Below, piece after piece: positions 44,996 through 54,008 of a stretch of DNA of 64,000 nt. Source of the DNA: Bin87 sp963663945 (lineage in GTDB: Bacteria; Chloroflexota; Dehalococcoidia; Lucifugimonadales; UBA3495). The notes under the pieces were generated by a model, which was given only the letters and a program-made list of their open reading frames with translations, ran no database searches and was not told where the DNA came from. The DNA lies in contig OY760687.1 in the NCBI GenBank assembly GCA_963663945.1, positions 1,116,001-1,180,000 on the forward strand, in the 5' to 3' direction. Position 1 is the stretch's first letter, and every line of letters starts with the position of its first letter. The translations under genes were made by a program, and so were the position numbers.

Positions 44996-46420
44996 CTAAC
45001 CAATCGGCCGATTGGTGACCTCGCGGTCCACTTTCCGGGAAATCCACTGGCCGTGACCTGCCGGGGCGCTCAACTGTCCGTTCTCGACGGCGACCGTGCC
45101 GCGCATGACTGTCATCACCGGCCAGCCTTCGATCTCAAAGTCCTCCCAGATGCTGTAATCGCTGATGTGCAGGTCGTCCATCGTCAACCGCTTCTTGATC
45201 GAGGGGTCAATGAGCGTGATGTCGGCGTCGCTTCCGGGCGCAAGCGCGCCCTTGCGCGGGTAGAGGCCGAAGATGCGGGCAGCGTTGGCGGAAGTGACGT
45301 CCACGAAGCGCTGCAGGGACATGCCCCGCTTGGACACTCCTTCGCTGTAGGTGATGCCGACGCGGGTTTCGGCGCCGTTGTGGCCCCCCGTGACGTCGCG
45401 CACGGTCTTTCCGGCGATCTTGAGGTTCCAGTCGGTGCAGTACTCGTCCGTGGCCATGGTGTGCAGGCCGCCCCAGGCGATGCCCTTCCAAAGCATGGCC
45501 GCGTCTTCGGGTGACTTGAGGGATGGGTACGTGTGGTACTTCATCCCGTTCTCTTCCTTGTAATTGTTGGCGTTGAAGCAGGCGTAGTTGTGCAGCGTTT
45601 CGCCATAGATCGCCATGCCCTTGTTGCGGGCCTCGCCGATGGCGTTGATGCCCTCTCGAGCGCTAACGTGGACGAAGTAGACGGGGGAACCGGTCCATTC
45701 CGCGACGCGCAGCACTCGGCGGAAGGATACGTCCTCCGATTCGTTGCTGTGGACCTGGGGCATGTTCCACCATTCGTTCCTCTCCTCGCGCTGGAGCTTC
45801 TCGTACATGTATTGCACCATGTCATCGTCTTCCGAGTGGACGAGGAGCATGGCGTCATTGCGCTGGATGACCTCCATCAGGTCGTGGAGGTGTCCCATGC
45901 CGACCTTGCGGGGCTCGCCCGACATTTCCGGCGGGCGAATGTTGGTGGTGAAGATCTTGACGCTGGACCAACCGCCCTCTATGTATTCGTGCAGCGATTC
46001 CAGCGTGCGCTGCGGAATTTCCCCGAGCAGCATCAGGTGGTGGGCATAGTCGGCGTAGGAGTTGCCGCGCCAGGAGATATTCCGCTCCTGGATGGCTTCC
46101 TCGATGGTGTTGCCGGGGTGGTGAATGGCGAAGTCCAAAAGTGTGGTGGTGCCGCCAAACAGGGCAGCTCGGCTTACCTGCTCCGGCGGCGCGGTCCGAA
46201 GGTTGCCGGGGCCCATGATGGGGGCGTCGATGTGGGCGTGGGGCTCGATGCCGCCCGGAACTACGATCTTTCCGGTGGCGTCGATGACTCGGCCGACGTC
46301 GTCAGTCATGGTGTTGGGCGCGGTGATGGCGACGATCTTTTCGCCCTGGATGCACACGTCCCAGTCGCCAACGCCCCAGGGCGTGACGACCTGGCCGCCG
46401 CGGATGATCAAGTCCAGCAT
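44996..46420 (-). CDS. Dihydropyrimidinase/hydantoinase-type amidohydrolase
   Basis: 474 residues from ATG 46420, GAGGGAC just upstream. The metal-binding HAH at residues 61-63 (PHAHIDAP), a probable carbamylated Lys in SSVKIFTTN near 148, HSEDDDMVQ near 186, and HVSAREGINAI near 245 fit a cyclic amidohydrolase. LLDFAIHHPGNT near 99-110 and the C-terminal SDADITLIDP are also family features. Members hydrolyse dihydropyrimidines, hydantoins or allantoin-like rings. The chemistry is certain in class but not in substrate. An alcohol dehydrogenase follows on the same strand. Confidence 0.85.
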   Translation of the reverse strand: MLDLIIRGGQVVTPWGVGDWDVCIQGEKIVAITAPNTMTDDVGRVIDATGKIVVPGGIEPHAHIDAPIMGPGNLRTAPPEQVSRAALFGGTTTLLDFAIHHPGNTIEEAIQERNISWRGNSYADYAHHLMLLGEIPQRTLESLHEYIEGGWSSVKIFTTNIRPPEMSGEPRKVGMGHLHDLMEVIQRNDAMLLVHSEDDDMVQYMYEKLQREERNEWWNMPQVHSNESEDVSFRRVLRVAEWTGSPVYFVHVSAREGINAIGEARNKGMAIYGETLHNYACFNANNYKEENGMKYHTYPSLKSPEDAAMLWKGIAWGGLHTMATDEYCTDWNLKIAGKTVRDVTGGHNGAETRVGITYSEGVSKRGMSLQRFVDVTSANAARIFGLYPRKGALAPGSDADITLIDPSIKKRLTMDDLHISDYSIWEDFEIEGWPVMTVMRGTVAVENGQLSAPAGHGQWISRKVDREVTNRPIG

Positions 46421-46776
46421 AATGTCCCTCCGTGGAAGCCGTAAGCCGGCGAAAGGTGTTAGGTCGGACCGGCCAGGCGCCGCCAGTATAGCGCAAAACC
46501 CGCACAATTCGACCGCTCCGATTCCATTCGACACCGTGCGGTGTCACGCGGTAGTGACGCCTGTCGCCGGGCGTGGGAGCATCACGGTGACTTGACTGAT
46601 TTGCCGGAAGCATTCCAACGCGGCGGGTGTGGTTGCGCGCCGGTTTGCCGCGGCGCGTCCGTGGCCAACGTGTAGTTGAATGGCAGGCGTGCCGCGTTCC
46701 CTCACATTTGCTGCCATCGACGATTTCTTGTCACGCTCGTGAGATGATCAGCACAGTCACGATTCTGGAGATCAAA
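46421..46776. other. Divergent intergenic region
   Basis: About 360 bp between the hydantoinase-like and enoyl-CoA hydratase genes. Promoters for both should lie here; only the rightward one, at its right edge, is convincing. No gene or RNA was recognised. Confidence 0.4.
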
Positions 46777-46806
46777 TTGGCCGGCTCAGTATGACCTCGC
46801 TATAAT
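46777..46806 (+). promoter_or_regulatory. Sigma-70-type promoter for the enoyl-CoA hydratase gene
   Basis: A perfect TATAAT (46801-46806) is preceded, 18 bases away, by TTGGCC (46777-46782). The start codon is 57 bases after the -10. Confidence 0.7.
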
Positions 46807-46862
46807 GGGCGCGCCGCAATCAGGCCGGCGCCTAAACTTCCCCGTACGGCGAGGATTTCACC

Positions 46863-47678
46863 ATGGCCACCACCTATTCGTGCATCAATACCGAAACCAT
46901 TACGCGCCCCATGATGATGGGTCGGAACGAAGTGGAAACCCACATCGGCGTGGTTACGTTGAACCGCCCCGAGGTTCTGAACGCCCTGAATCTGCAACTG
47001 GTGCGCGAGCTGGACCAGGCGATCACCGACTATGAAGCGGATGACAGCGTGGGCGCGGTCATCATAACCGGCGCCGGTGAACGCGCATTTTCCGCCGGGG
47101 CGGACATCCACGAGAACCGTGAATTTTCACCAGAACAGCGCGACGCCGGGCAGGCCGAGCGCGCCGAATACACCTGGCATCTGCACACCAGCAGCAAGCC
47201 GGTCATTGGAGCGGTGAACGGCCTTTGCTACGGCGGAGGCACGGTGCTGGCAACCAGCTTGGACTTCCTTGTTGGTTGCGAGAAATCCAGCTTCCGGTTC
47301 CTCGCGGTGAACTACGGCCAGATGAATGCGACCTGGAGCCTTCCGCAATTGGTGGGCATCCACCGGGCCAAGGAGCTGTTGCTCAGCGGGCGCGAGGTTT
47401 TTGCCGAAGAGGCGTACCACATGGGGCTGATCAACCATTTGGTGCCCTCTGAAGAGCTCATGGATCGCACGCTGGACATCGCGGCAGGCATCGCGCGCAA
47501 CCGGGTTGAAGGCCTGGCGAACATCAAGCAGTTGTTGCTGGAGCATTCCGGACTGCCCATCGAACAGCAGTACCGCAACGAGATCGAAGGCCGAACCGAC
47601 CGCTTCAAGGGCCTTACGGTGGAAGAAGGGTTCTCGGACTTCCTCGCCAGGAAGGGCCGCAAACCCCAATCTGCCTGA
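46863..47678 (+). CDS. Enoyl-CoA hydratase/isomerase family protein
   Basis: 271 residues. The crotonase fold is plain: VVTLNRPEVLNALN near 29-42, VIITGAGERAFSAGADI near 62-78, KPVIGAVNGLCYGGGTVLA near 112-130 (oxyanion-hole Gly), and the C-terminal QYRNEIEGR. A Glu matching the first catalytic Glu is not obvious at the usual place, so the reaction might be isomerase or another crotonase activity. It follows the promoter at 46777 and precedes a cupin gene by 26 bases. Confidence 0.88.
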   Translation: MATTYSCINTETITRPMMMGRNEVETHIGVVTLNRPEVLNALNLQLVRELDQAITDYEADDSVGAVIITGAGERAFSAGADIHENREFSPEQRDAGQAERAEYTWHLHTSSKPVIGAVNGLCYGGGTVLATSLDFLVGCEKSSFRFLAVNYGQMNATWSLPQLVGIHRAKELLLSGREVFAEEAYHMGLINHLVPSEELMDRTLDIAAGIARNRVEGLANIKQLLLEHSGLPIEQQYRNEIEGRTDRFKGLTVEEGFSDFLARKGRKPQSA

Positions 47679-47704
47679 TAGAACGTCCCATCCGGTCCGG
47701 AACC

Positions 47705-48160
47705 ATGACCGACGAATCTGAGCCGGTGGATGTCCCGCCGGTGGGCCGGGCTTCGGGCGACGTGATCATCGCTCCGGATGGGTCGGAGGTCCGGCTCCTG
47801 TTGACCGACGTGCACGGGGCGACGCGTTGCAGCGTGGTCGAAGTCACCATCGGCGCCGGGGAAATCAGCCGGCCGGTGCGTCATCGCACGGTTGAGGAAG
47901 CGTGGTTCGTGCTTTCCGGGGCCGGAGAGGTATGGCGTTGTCCGCCGGCCGTGCCGGCAGACCAGATTCTGCCTGTGCGGGTCGCAGCCGGAAACTGCCT
48001 CGTGATCCCAATGGGCTGGGATTTCCAGTTTAGAGCGGATGCGAACTCAGATTTGCGATTCCTCTGTGTCACCATGCCGGCGTGGCCGGGCATGGACGAG
48101 GCGGTGGAGGCTTCGAAAGGCGGGCTGGGCGCGCCTACCCTGGCTTCTCCCCAGCCTTAA
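47705..48160 (+). CDS. Small cupin protein
   Basis: 151 residues with one cupin core: EISRPVRHRTVEEAWFVLSGAGEVWRC corresponds to cupin motif 1 (RHRTVEEAWFVLSG near 57-71), and AGNCLVIPMGWDFQFRADANSDL near 97-118 to motif 2, where His is replaced by Trp/Phe-containing sequence. Cupins bind a metal with His and Glu; this copy keeps H59 and E63/E64 in motif 1. It lies 26 bases after the crotonase gene. Its end overlaps the convergent small HTH gene by 4 bases. Confidence 0.75.
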   Translation: MTDESEPVDVPPVGRASGDVIIAPDGSEVRLLLTDVHGATRCSVVEVTIGAGEISRPVRHRTVEEAWFVLSGAGEVWRCPPAVPADQILPVRVAAGNCLVIPMGWDFQFRADANSDLRFLCVTMPAWPGMDEAVEASKGGLGAPTLASPQP

Positions 48161-48393
48161 CCCTGACGCCGAACCTCAATAGTTTCGCCGTCCGCCAGCG
48201 CGACGCGGCGGTATTGTATCCCCATTTTTAGCATCCAGTATCCGAGGGTGGCGGGGCTAACTCCCAGATGTGAAGCCGCACGGCTCATGCCCATCTCGTT
48301 GACCAAGTCAGGGACCAGACTCTCCAGCTGCCTCCCGTGGTTCTCTTCCACGCTGCGCATTAACTTGGTCTTTCTGATTCGCTGCGTTGCCAT
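48157..48393 (-). CDS. Small helix-turn-helix protein, 78 residues
   Basis: ATG at 48393 is chosen for the GAGAGG just upstream. The central segment MSRAASHLGVSPATLGYWMLKMG reads as a helix-turn-helix (AASHLGVSPATLGYWM); the ends are basic (RIRKTKLMR near 5-13 and YRRVALADG near 60). It could be a small transcription regulator or a DNA-binding remnant. The stop overlaps the end of the cupin gene by 4 bp. The gene upstream (mutS) is divergent, so mutS may be a target, but this is only position-based. Confidence 0.6.
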   Translation of the reverse strand: MATQRIRKTKLMRSVEENHGRQLESLVPDLVNEMGMSRAASHLGVSPATLGYWMLKMGIQYRRVALADGETIEVRRQG

Positions 48394-48713
48394 ATCCTCT
48401 CTTCTCTTCCCGTTGTTATTCGCCAGCGTCGCTGCGAAACGGGGCTGGCGGGTGTTGCGATGGCGCAATCATACACGAATGTCATATGGGCGCACACTGA
48501 GCCGGTGCCACATCTTGCGCAATTTTTATGAATAGTTATAAAAGACGCCGTAATTTGGGTCCCGCCAGCATCCACGGAGAGATTGAGGTCTGAAAACTCA
48601 AACCGGCGCGCTCCGCGAGTTGGCCAATGCGGCTCCCCGGCCCGGACTAAGGCGGGTTGTACCGGAACCGCGCCTGATTCCACACGCTCGCCCCGGCTCA
48701 TGGGCGCATGGAG
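48394..48713. other. Intergenic region upstream of mutS
   Basis: About 320 bp. It should hold the divergent promoters of the small HTH gene and mutS. No gene or structured RNA was recognised. Confidence 0.4.
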
Positions 48714-48719
48714 TAAAAT
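48714..48719 (+). promoter_or_regulatory. Probable -10 box directly in front of mutS
   Basis: TAAAAT lies only six bases before the mutS ATG (48726), and no Shine-Dalgarno is present, so the transcript may be leaderless. Confidence 0.5.
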
Positions 48720-48725
48720 CGCACC

Positions 48726-51377
48726 ATGTCTACAGCGGTGGGCGGTGGACGCCTGACCCCGGTACGTCGACAGTACCTGACCATCAAGCACTCGTACCCG
48801 GACGCCGTGGTGCTGTTCAGGATGGGCGACTTTTATGAGTGCTTCGACGAAGACGCCCACACGCTCTCTTCGGCGCTGGAAATTGCCCTGACCTCCCGAA
48901 CCATGGGAAAGGATACCCGGGTGCCCATGGCCGGGGTCCCCGCCGTCTCCCTGGACTCCAACCTGGCCCGGCTCATCAAACAGGGGCACAAGGTCGCTAT
49001 CTGCGAGCAGTTGAGCGACCCGGCGACGTCAAAAGGCCTCGTTGAGCGCGGGGTCGTTCGGGTGGTGACTCCGGGTACCGTGCTTGAGGCGGCGTTGTTG
49101 GACAATCAGGCCAACAACTACCTGGCCGCGGTCTGCACCAGTGACGAGCAAGCCGGCCTGGCCTACGTCGACGTCACCACTGGTGAGTTCGGCCTGTGCC
49201 AGTTGCCGAAGGATCAACTGGTCCTGGAATTGGCGCGGTTGCAGCCGTCGGAAGTCCTGGTACCAAACCGTGACGGCTTTGAGGATCTTGTTGCCGGCGA
49301 CGGCGGACTCGGCGATTCTGCAACCGTCAACCCGTTTAACGAATCAGCTTTCAGCCTTGACTCGGCCCGTCGCGCCCTCCTGGACTACTACGAGGTGCTT
49401 TCGCTCGAAGCCTATGGGCTGGAGTCCAACGGCGTGACGGTCGGGCCCCAGGCAGTGCGTGCAGCCGGCGCGATCCTGGAATACCTGCAGTATGCCTGGC
49501 AGGGTGAACGGCCGACCTTGTCCCCGCCCTTCGTTTACAGCACGGCTTCGTACATGACGCTGGACCCGCAAACCCGGCGGAACCTGGAGCTGTTCACCGC
49601 GGGAAGATGGGACAGCCATGAAATGTCCCTGCTGAAGACGCTGGACGGCACCCGTACCCCGATGGGCGCGCGCCTGCTCCGAAGATGGCTGGGACAGCCG
49701 TTGCTGGATCTGGAGCGACTGCAGCGTCGGCTCGACGCGGTGCAATTCTTTCACGACGACGCGTTTCGCCGCGACGAAGCGGCCTCCGCCCTGTCCCAAA
49801 TCTCGGATCTGGAGCGGATCTTCAGCCGGGCGCAGACGTACACGGCCACCCCGCGGGATCTGTTGGCATTGAAGAGGAGCGTGGAGGCTGCCGAGGCGCT
49901 CGGGTCTATCTTCTCGCGGGATCAGGTAGAACCGGTTGCCTGGATCGCGGGCGATCTGCGTCCGGTACCCGACGTGACGTCGCTGATTGAGCGGGCCATC
50001 GAGCCGGAGCCATCAGGCTCTGTGGGCGAAGGAGGAGTGATACGGCCCGGATTTTCCCCGGAACTGGACCGTACTCGCGGCCTGTCCCGGGACGCGCGAG
50101 GTTTCATCGCTGGTCTTGAGGCAGAGGAGAGGGACCGAACCGGCATCCGCAACCTGAAGGTGGGCTTCAATCAGGTTTTCGGCTATTACATCGAGGTCAG
50201 CAACTCCAACCTGGATTCGGTGCCAGACCACTACCAGCGACGACAGACCCTCACGGGAGGCGAGCGATATATCACTCCCGAGCTCAAGGAGTTCGAAAGT
50301 CAGGCGTTGGACGCGCGCGAGAAGCTTGGGGAACTGGAACGCAGCCTCTACCGCCAGGTTTGCCGGCAGGTTGCCGACCACGGCCCGGCGATATCCCGAC
50401 TGGCGTCGGCGATCGCCCGCGCCGACGCGTTCGTTGGTCTCGCTGACGTGGCCGTGCGCCACGGATACGTGCGGCCTGAGCTCAACGATGGCGTGGCCAT
50501 TCGTATCGCGGACGGCCGTCATCCGGTGGTGGAACGAGTGCTGGGATCCGGGGCGTTCGTGCCGAACGACGCGGCGCTGGATTCCGACGACGCCCAGATC
50601 ATGCTCATCACCGGTCCGAACATGGCCGGCAAGTCCACCTACATCCGCCAGGTGGCGATAATAGTCCTCATGGCACAGGTGGGCAGCTTCGTGCCGGCTT
50701 CGTCGGCGACCATCGGCCTGGTGGACCGCATCTTCACCCGCGTTGGCCTCCAGGACGACCTGGCCACCGGCCAGTCAACCTTCATGGTCGAGATGGTCGA
50801 AACCGCAGCAATTCTCAACCAGGCTTCGTGGCGTTCTTTGGTCATTCTTGACGAGATTGGCCGCGGCACCAGCACCTATGACGGGCTGTCCATCGCCCGA
50901 GCGGTGGTGGAACACCTGCACAACAATCCGCGTCTGGGTTGCAAAACGCTGTTCGCAACCCATTACCACGAACTGACCGAACTGGCATCCACGTTGCCGG
51001 GAGTTCGCAACTACAGCGTTGCCGTGTCCGAGGAGGATGGTCGGGTGGCGTTCCTGCGTCGCATCGTGCCGGGCGGGGCAGACCGGTCGTACGGCGTGCA
51101 CGTGGCGATGTTGGCAGGCATGCCGGCCTCGGTGGTGAGCCGGGCGCAGGAATTGCTCACTTCCCTGGAGCAGGATCGCGGATCAAGCGCCGGTTCGGGC
51201 CGGGGTGAAAGAGGCCAATCCGATCCATCACCTCAGCTGCCATTGCCCCTGTTCGCCTCCGAGCATGACCGCCTTGCCGAGGCATTGCTGGGAATGGACG
51301 TGTCGAATCTGACGCCGCTCGAAGCTATCAACAAGCTGTACGAACTTCAGGAGCAGGCGCGCCTCTCCGAGGACTGA
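48726..51377 (+). CDS. mutS: DNA mismatch repair protein MutS
   Basis: 883 residues. The N-terminal mismatch-reading domain has LFRMGDFYECFDEDA near 28-42 with the FYE motif that wedges into mismatches. The core and clamp domains follow, and the C-terminal ATPase has the Walker A GPNMAGKST near 628-636, Walker B region LVILDEIGRGTSTYDGLS near 705, and the HTH-type LFATHYHELTEL near 740. Length and motif order are standard for MutS1. MutL is not in the window. The gene has no obvious Shine-Dalgarno and a -10-like TAAAAT six bases before the ATG. Confidence 0.97.
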   Translation: MSTAVGGGRLTPVRRQYLTIKHSYPDAVVLFRMGDFYECFDEDAHTLSSALEIALTSRTMGKDTRVPMAGVPAVSLDSNLARLIKQGHKVAICEQLSDPATSKGLVERGVVRVVTPGTVLEAALLDNQANNYLAAVCTSDEQAGLAYVDVTTGEFGLCQLPKDQLVLELARLQPSEVLVPNRDGFEDLVAGDGGLGDSATVNPFNESAFSLDSARRALLDYYEVLSLEAYGLESNGVTVGPQAVRAAGAILEYLQYAWQGERPTLSPPFVYSTASYMTLDPQTRRNLELFTAGRWDSHEMSLLKTLDGTRTPMGARLLRRWLGQPLLDLERLQRRLDAVQFFHDDAFRRDEAASALSQISDLERIFSRAQTYTATPRDLLALKRSVEAAEALGSIFSRDQVEPVAWIAGDLRPVPDVTSLIERAIEPEPSGSVGEGGVIRPGFSPELDRTRGLSRDARGFIAGLEAEERDRTGIRNLKVGFNQVFGYYIEVSNSNLDSVPDHYQRRQTLTGGERYITPELKEFESQALDAREKLGELERSLYRQVCRQVADHGPAISRLASAIARADAFVGLADVAVRHGYVRPELNDGVAIRIADGRHPVVERVLGSGAFVPNDAALDSDDAQIMLITGPNMAGKSTYIRQVAIIVLMAQVGSFVPASSATIGLVDRIFTRVGLQDDLATGQSTFMVEMVETAAILNQASWRSLVILDEIGRGTSTYDGLSIARAVVEHLHNNPRLGCKTLFATHYHELTELASTLPGVRNYSVAVSEEDGRVAFLRRIVPGGADRSYGVHVAMLAGMPASVVSRAQELLTSLEQDRGSSAGSGRGERGQSDPSPQLPLPLFASEHDRLAEALLGMDVSNLTPLEAINKLYELQEQARLSED

Positions 51378-51554
51378 CCCATCGCGCTGGCGTGTTGGAA
51401 CGCATCCGGGCCGGCGAGCGCTGCCCACGATTTGCGGCTGGTCTGGCGCCTCAACCCCCGGGCTTGGCTAGGCGGGACGCTCGCGTACTTTGCTTCTCGC
51501 AAGCTACCCATTCGGAAACTGCGTCGCCGGGATGCGGATAACTACCAAGCCAGG

Positions 51555-52247
51555 TCAGGTCGGGGTTGTCAATTCGGCCAGCGCCGTTAAGTCCGCAACG
51601 ACCAGGTCCGGTTGCGCGTCGGTCTGGCGGGTTCCGCCACCGCGATCCGGGCGGTTTACCCAAATCGACCTGATGCCCAACCGATTGGCGGGCTCGATGT
51701 CGTGGTACAGGCTTTCACCGACGTGGAGCCACCGCCCCTTATCGGTGCCCATTACAGTCTCCGCGAGTTCAAAGCTGCGAGCATTCGGCTTGTACGCTTT
51801 GGCCTGCTGGGAGGTGATTACGGCGTCAAATTCGACGCCCAGCGCTCGGGCGGATCCAGCAAACAAATCGTCGTCCACATTGGAGATGATTGCCAGCTTG
51901 TATCGCTGCTTGAGATTGTGAAGCGCATCCCGGGCGTCCGGAAAAACGGGCCAGTGAGGCAGGGAATTGGAAAGGCAGTTGGTCTCAGCCTCGGTAAGCG
52001 GGAGGTCGAGCCTGTCGCCGATCAACCTCATTACTTCGCGCAGGGCGACGCGGTATTCTTTGAAGGCTCCTGAGCTTTGAACCAGCGGCTCCACGTCGGA
52101 AAACAATTCCAGAATTTCCGCACTGGTCTTTGGGAGGCCGTAGGTCTCCAGTACGCCTGAGACCGCTGTAGATATGCCCGTCTCCCAATCGACCAGGGTG
52201 CCGTAGCAGTCGAAGCTCATCCATTCGATATCGGCGAAATTGATCAT
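51555..52247 (-). CDS. HAD-superfamily hydrolase (haloacid-dehalogenase-like)
   Basis: 230 residues with the four HAD motifs: SFDCYGTLVDW (motif I, nucleophile Asp at about 12), AIISNVDDDL (motif II, Ser near 119), KPNARSFELA (Lys, motif III, near 153), and GESLYHDIEPAN (motif IV near 176). FDCYGTLVDWETG is typical of L-2-haloacid dehalogenase type II and similar proteins. The substrate may be a halogenated acid or a phosphate ester. It is on the opposite strand to mutS and ends 178 bases from it. Confidence 0.82.
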   Translation of the reverse strand: MINFADIEWMSFDCYGTLVDWETGISTAVSGVLETYGLPKTSAEILELFSDVEPLVQSSGAFKEYRVALREVMRLIGDRLDLPLTEAETNCLSNSLPHWPVFPDARDALHNLKQRYKLAIISNVDDDLFAGSARALGVEFDAVITSQQAKAYKPNARSFELAETVMGTDKGRWLHVGESLYHDIEPANRLGIRSIWVNRPDRGGGTRQTDAQPDLVVADLTALAELTTPT

Positions 52248-52440
52248 ATTCCGTACCTGTAGTCTGAACGAATGCCCGGTTGAGAGCAGTTCCAGTCATT
52301 CGATTGGCGCTTTCGACGTGACGGGTGCGGGGCTCCCGGGGGCGTGTTGCGACCCTCTGATGGGAGGAAGCGCAACAGGCGGGCCGGGCTGAAAAACCAA
52401 TGACGCCGGGATACCGGCGCCATGTAAGGTTGGCGGTGAA

Positions 52441-52517
52441 TGGTGGGCCTGGATGGACTCGAACCAACGACCTCAGTCTTATCAGGACTGCGCTCTAACC
52501 GCCTGAGCTACAGGCCC
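52441..52517 (-). tRNA. tRNA-Ile (anticodon GAT)
   Basis: On the minus strand the 77-base sequence begins GGGCCTG and ends CAGGCCC-A-CCA, with encoded CCA. The anticodon loop CTGATAA gives GAT. D arm and T arm (TTGGTTCGAGTCCA) are normal. Confidence 0.95.
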
Positions 52518-52589
52518 ACAGGGACTACCATTATACCAATCCGTTCGCCCTGCGCAATACGACGCTGCGGGTCACGAGTACCCAGTTTG

Positions 52590-52679
52590 TCATCGCGAGG
52601 AGCGTAGCGACGTGGCGATCTCGTTCCTGAAGGAGACCCTGCTGCCCCGACGAGATTGCCACGTTCCGCTCGCAATGAT
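52590..52679. repeat. REP-like imperfect palindromic repeat
   Basis: The left arm starts TCATCGCGAGGAGCG (52590) and includes CGTGGCGATCTCG. The right arm is its near-complement, reading CGAGATTGCCACG and ending CGCTCGCAATGA (52679). The arms flank a ~25-base loop region. Sequences of this type (TCATTGCGAGGAGCGAAGCGACG...) occur as dispersed repeats in many bacteria; only one copy is seen here. Confidence 0.6.
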
Positions 52680-52738
52680 AGTTCCAGTGAAATTGGGTAC
52701 GCGTGAGGACGCTGCGGCTGCAATCATCCGAGCGGAGG

Positions 52739-53251
52739 CTATTCAACGCCGGCCACGCCGCTTCGCCGTTCCACCAGTACCGCGTCCCGCCAAATGCCAT
52801 GGAGCCTGGCCACCGCCTTGCGCCGGCCGAGCACCCGAAACCCGCACGACAGATGGAGCGCGATGCTTGTCGCGTTTTCCGGCAGAATGCTGCTCTGCAG
52901 CGTCCAGAAACCGGAACGCTCCGCCTGCCGGACCAGCTCCTGGAGCAATGTCTTGCCGATTCCTTGCCCGCGATGGCTCTCGTCAACGTAGATGCTGTGC
53001 TCGGCAACTCCCGCGTAACAAGAACGCGTCGAAACCGGCGCCAATGCCGCCCAGGCGACTACGTCATGGTTCAATCGGGCCACCAGCCGGCATTCTGACA
53101 AATGCCCGTTATCCCACGCGTTCCAGTCGGGCGGTTCCGTTTCGAAGGTCGCGTTGCCCGTGGCGATGCCATCGGCATATATCCGGCAGACCGCGCCCCA
53201 GTCATCGGGAGTCATGGGTTCAATGGTGAGGGCATTGTCTGAAGTGGTCAT
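52739..53251 (-). CDS. GNAT-family N-acetyltransferase (phosphinothricin-acetyltransferase-like)
   Basis: 170 residues from ATG 53251 (a GTG 15 bases earlier is possible). LTIEPMTPDDWGAVCRIYADGI at the start, FETEPPDWNAW near 40, EHSIYVDESHRGQGIGKTLLQEL near 84-104 with the acetyl-CoA-binding RGQGIG, and FWTLQSSILPENATSIALHLSCGFR near 115-138 are typical of the Pat/YncA branch. Members acetylate phosphinothricin, methionine sulfoximine or unrelated amines. The REP-like element lies in the space next to it. Confidence 0.85.
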   Translation of the reverse strand: MTTSDNALTIEPMTPDDWGAVCRIYADGIATGNATFETEPPDWNAWDNGHLSECRLVARLNHDVVAWAALAPVSTRSCYAGVAEHSIYVDESHRGQGIGKTLLQELVRQAERSGFWTLQSSILPENATSIALHLSCGFRVLGRRKAVARLHGIWRDAVLVERRSGVAGVE

Positions 53252-53504
53252 TCGGATGGGCCGCACTTTGCTTTGCCTGAGGGGAACGGCTGCAGGGTAA
53301 ACAGCCGTTGCCGGATGTGGGTCGGGCCTGCCGGCTGCACGCGTGAAACGGTGGACGCCGTTGGCGGCTCCGGGGTTCAGGGTATGCCCAAGGCTGCAGC
53401 CTCGGCACTAGCCCAGCCGACGCAAAAATGATATCGTTGCGCTAACCTGTAATGGCGGAAAAACCGTCATACTTACCGACGGAAATCCAACGTGGAGGGA
53501 TGAA

Positions 53505-53930
53505 ATGCCTCAGATCAAGCACATCGCAATCGCCACCAACGACGCGGCAAAGACTGCCAAATTCTACCAGGAAGTATTTGGCCTTCGCGAAGTCGCCAAA
53601 CTGGAAAGCGCCAACGCCAACGGCTATATGCTCAGCGACGGCAACGTCAACATGGCCATCCTGGACTTCCAGAACGACACCGTAGCCGGAGAGCGCGGCA
53701 AGGACTGGGAGGGCATCCACCACATTGGTTTCGAAGTGGAAAGTCTTGAAGAGACGGAGGCCCGCCTGTCCGCCGCCAACTCCAAGCCCATGGACGAGGT
53801 CAACCACGCCCTTCATGCTGCCATGTCGGGTCCGCGCACGCAGAACGTGGAAACCAAATACGAAGGCCCCAACGGCGAAATGATCGACGTTTCGGAAACC
53901 GGCTGGGTGGGCACGCGCGGTCTGGACTAG
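53505..53930 (+). CDS. VOC-superfamily (glyoxalase-like) protein
   Basis: 141 residues. It begins MPQIKHIAIATNDAAKTAKFYQEVFG, the classic VOC start with the metal-ligand His at position 6 and FY-x-x-x-FGL at about 20-27. A second half starts DWEGIHHIGFEVESLEETE near 67, where another His and Glu sit. These are metal-dependent dioxygenase/isomerase/epimerase folds; it resembles methylmalonyl-CoA epimerase-like or ring-cleavage members only generally. The RBS GGAGG precedes the ATG. It is likely co-oriented with, but separate from, the HicB-like gene downstream. Confidence 0.8.
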   Translation: MPQIKHIAIATNDAAKTAKFYQEVFGLREVAKLESANANGYMLSDGNVNMAILDFQNDTVAGERGKDWEGIHHIGFEVESLEETEARLSAANSKPMDEVNHALHAAMSGPRTQNVETKYEGPNGEMIDVSETGWVGTRGLD

Positions 53931-54008
53931 GTCGGAAAAGCAATAACTCCTCCAGCACCGAATACCAGTTGAGGAGGGCGATGCGGTACCGCATCGCCCT
54001 GGAGCATC

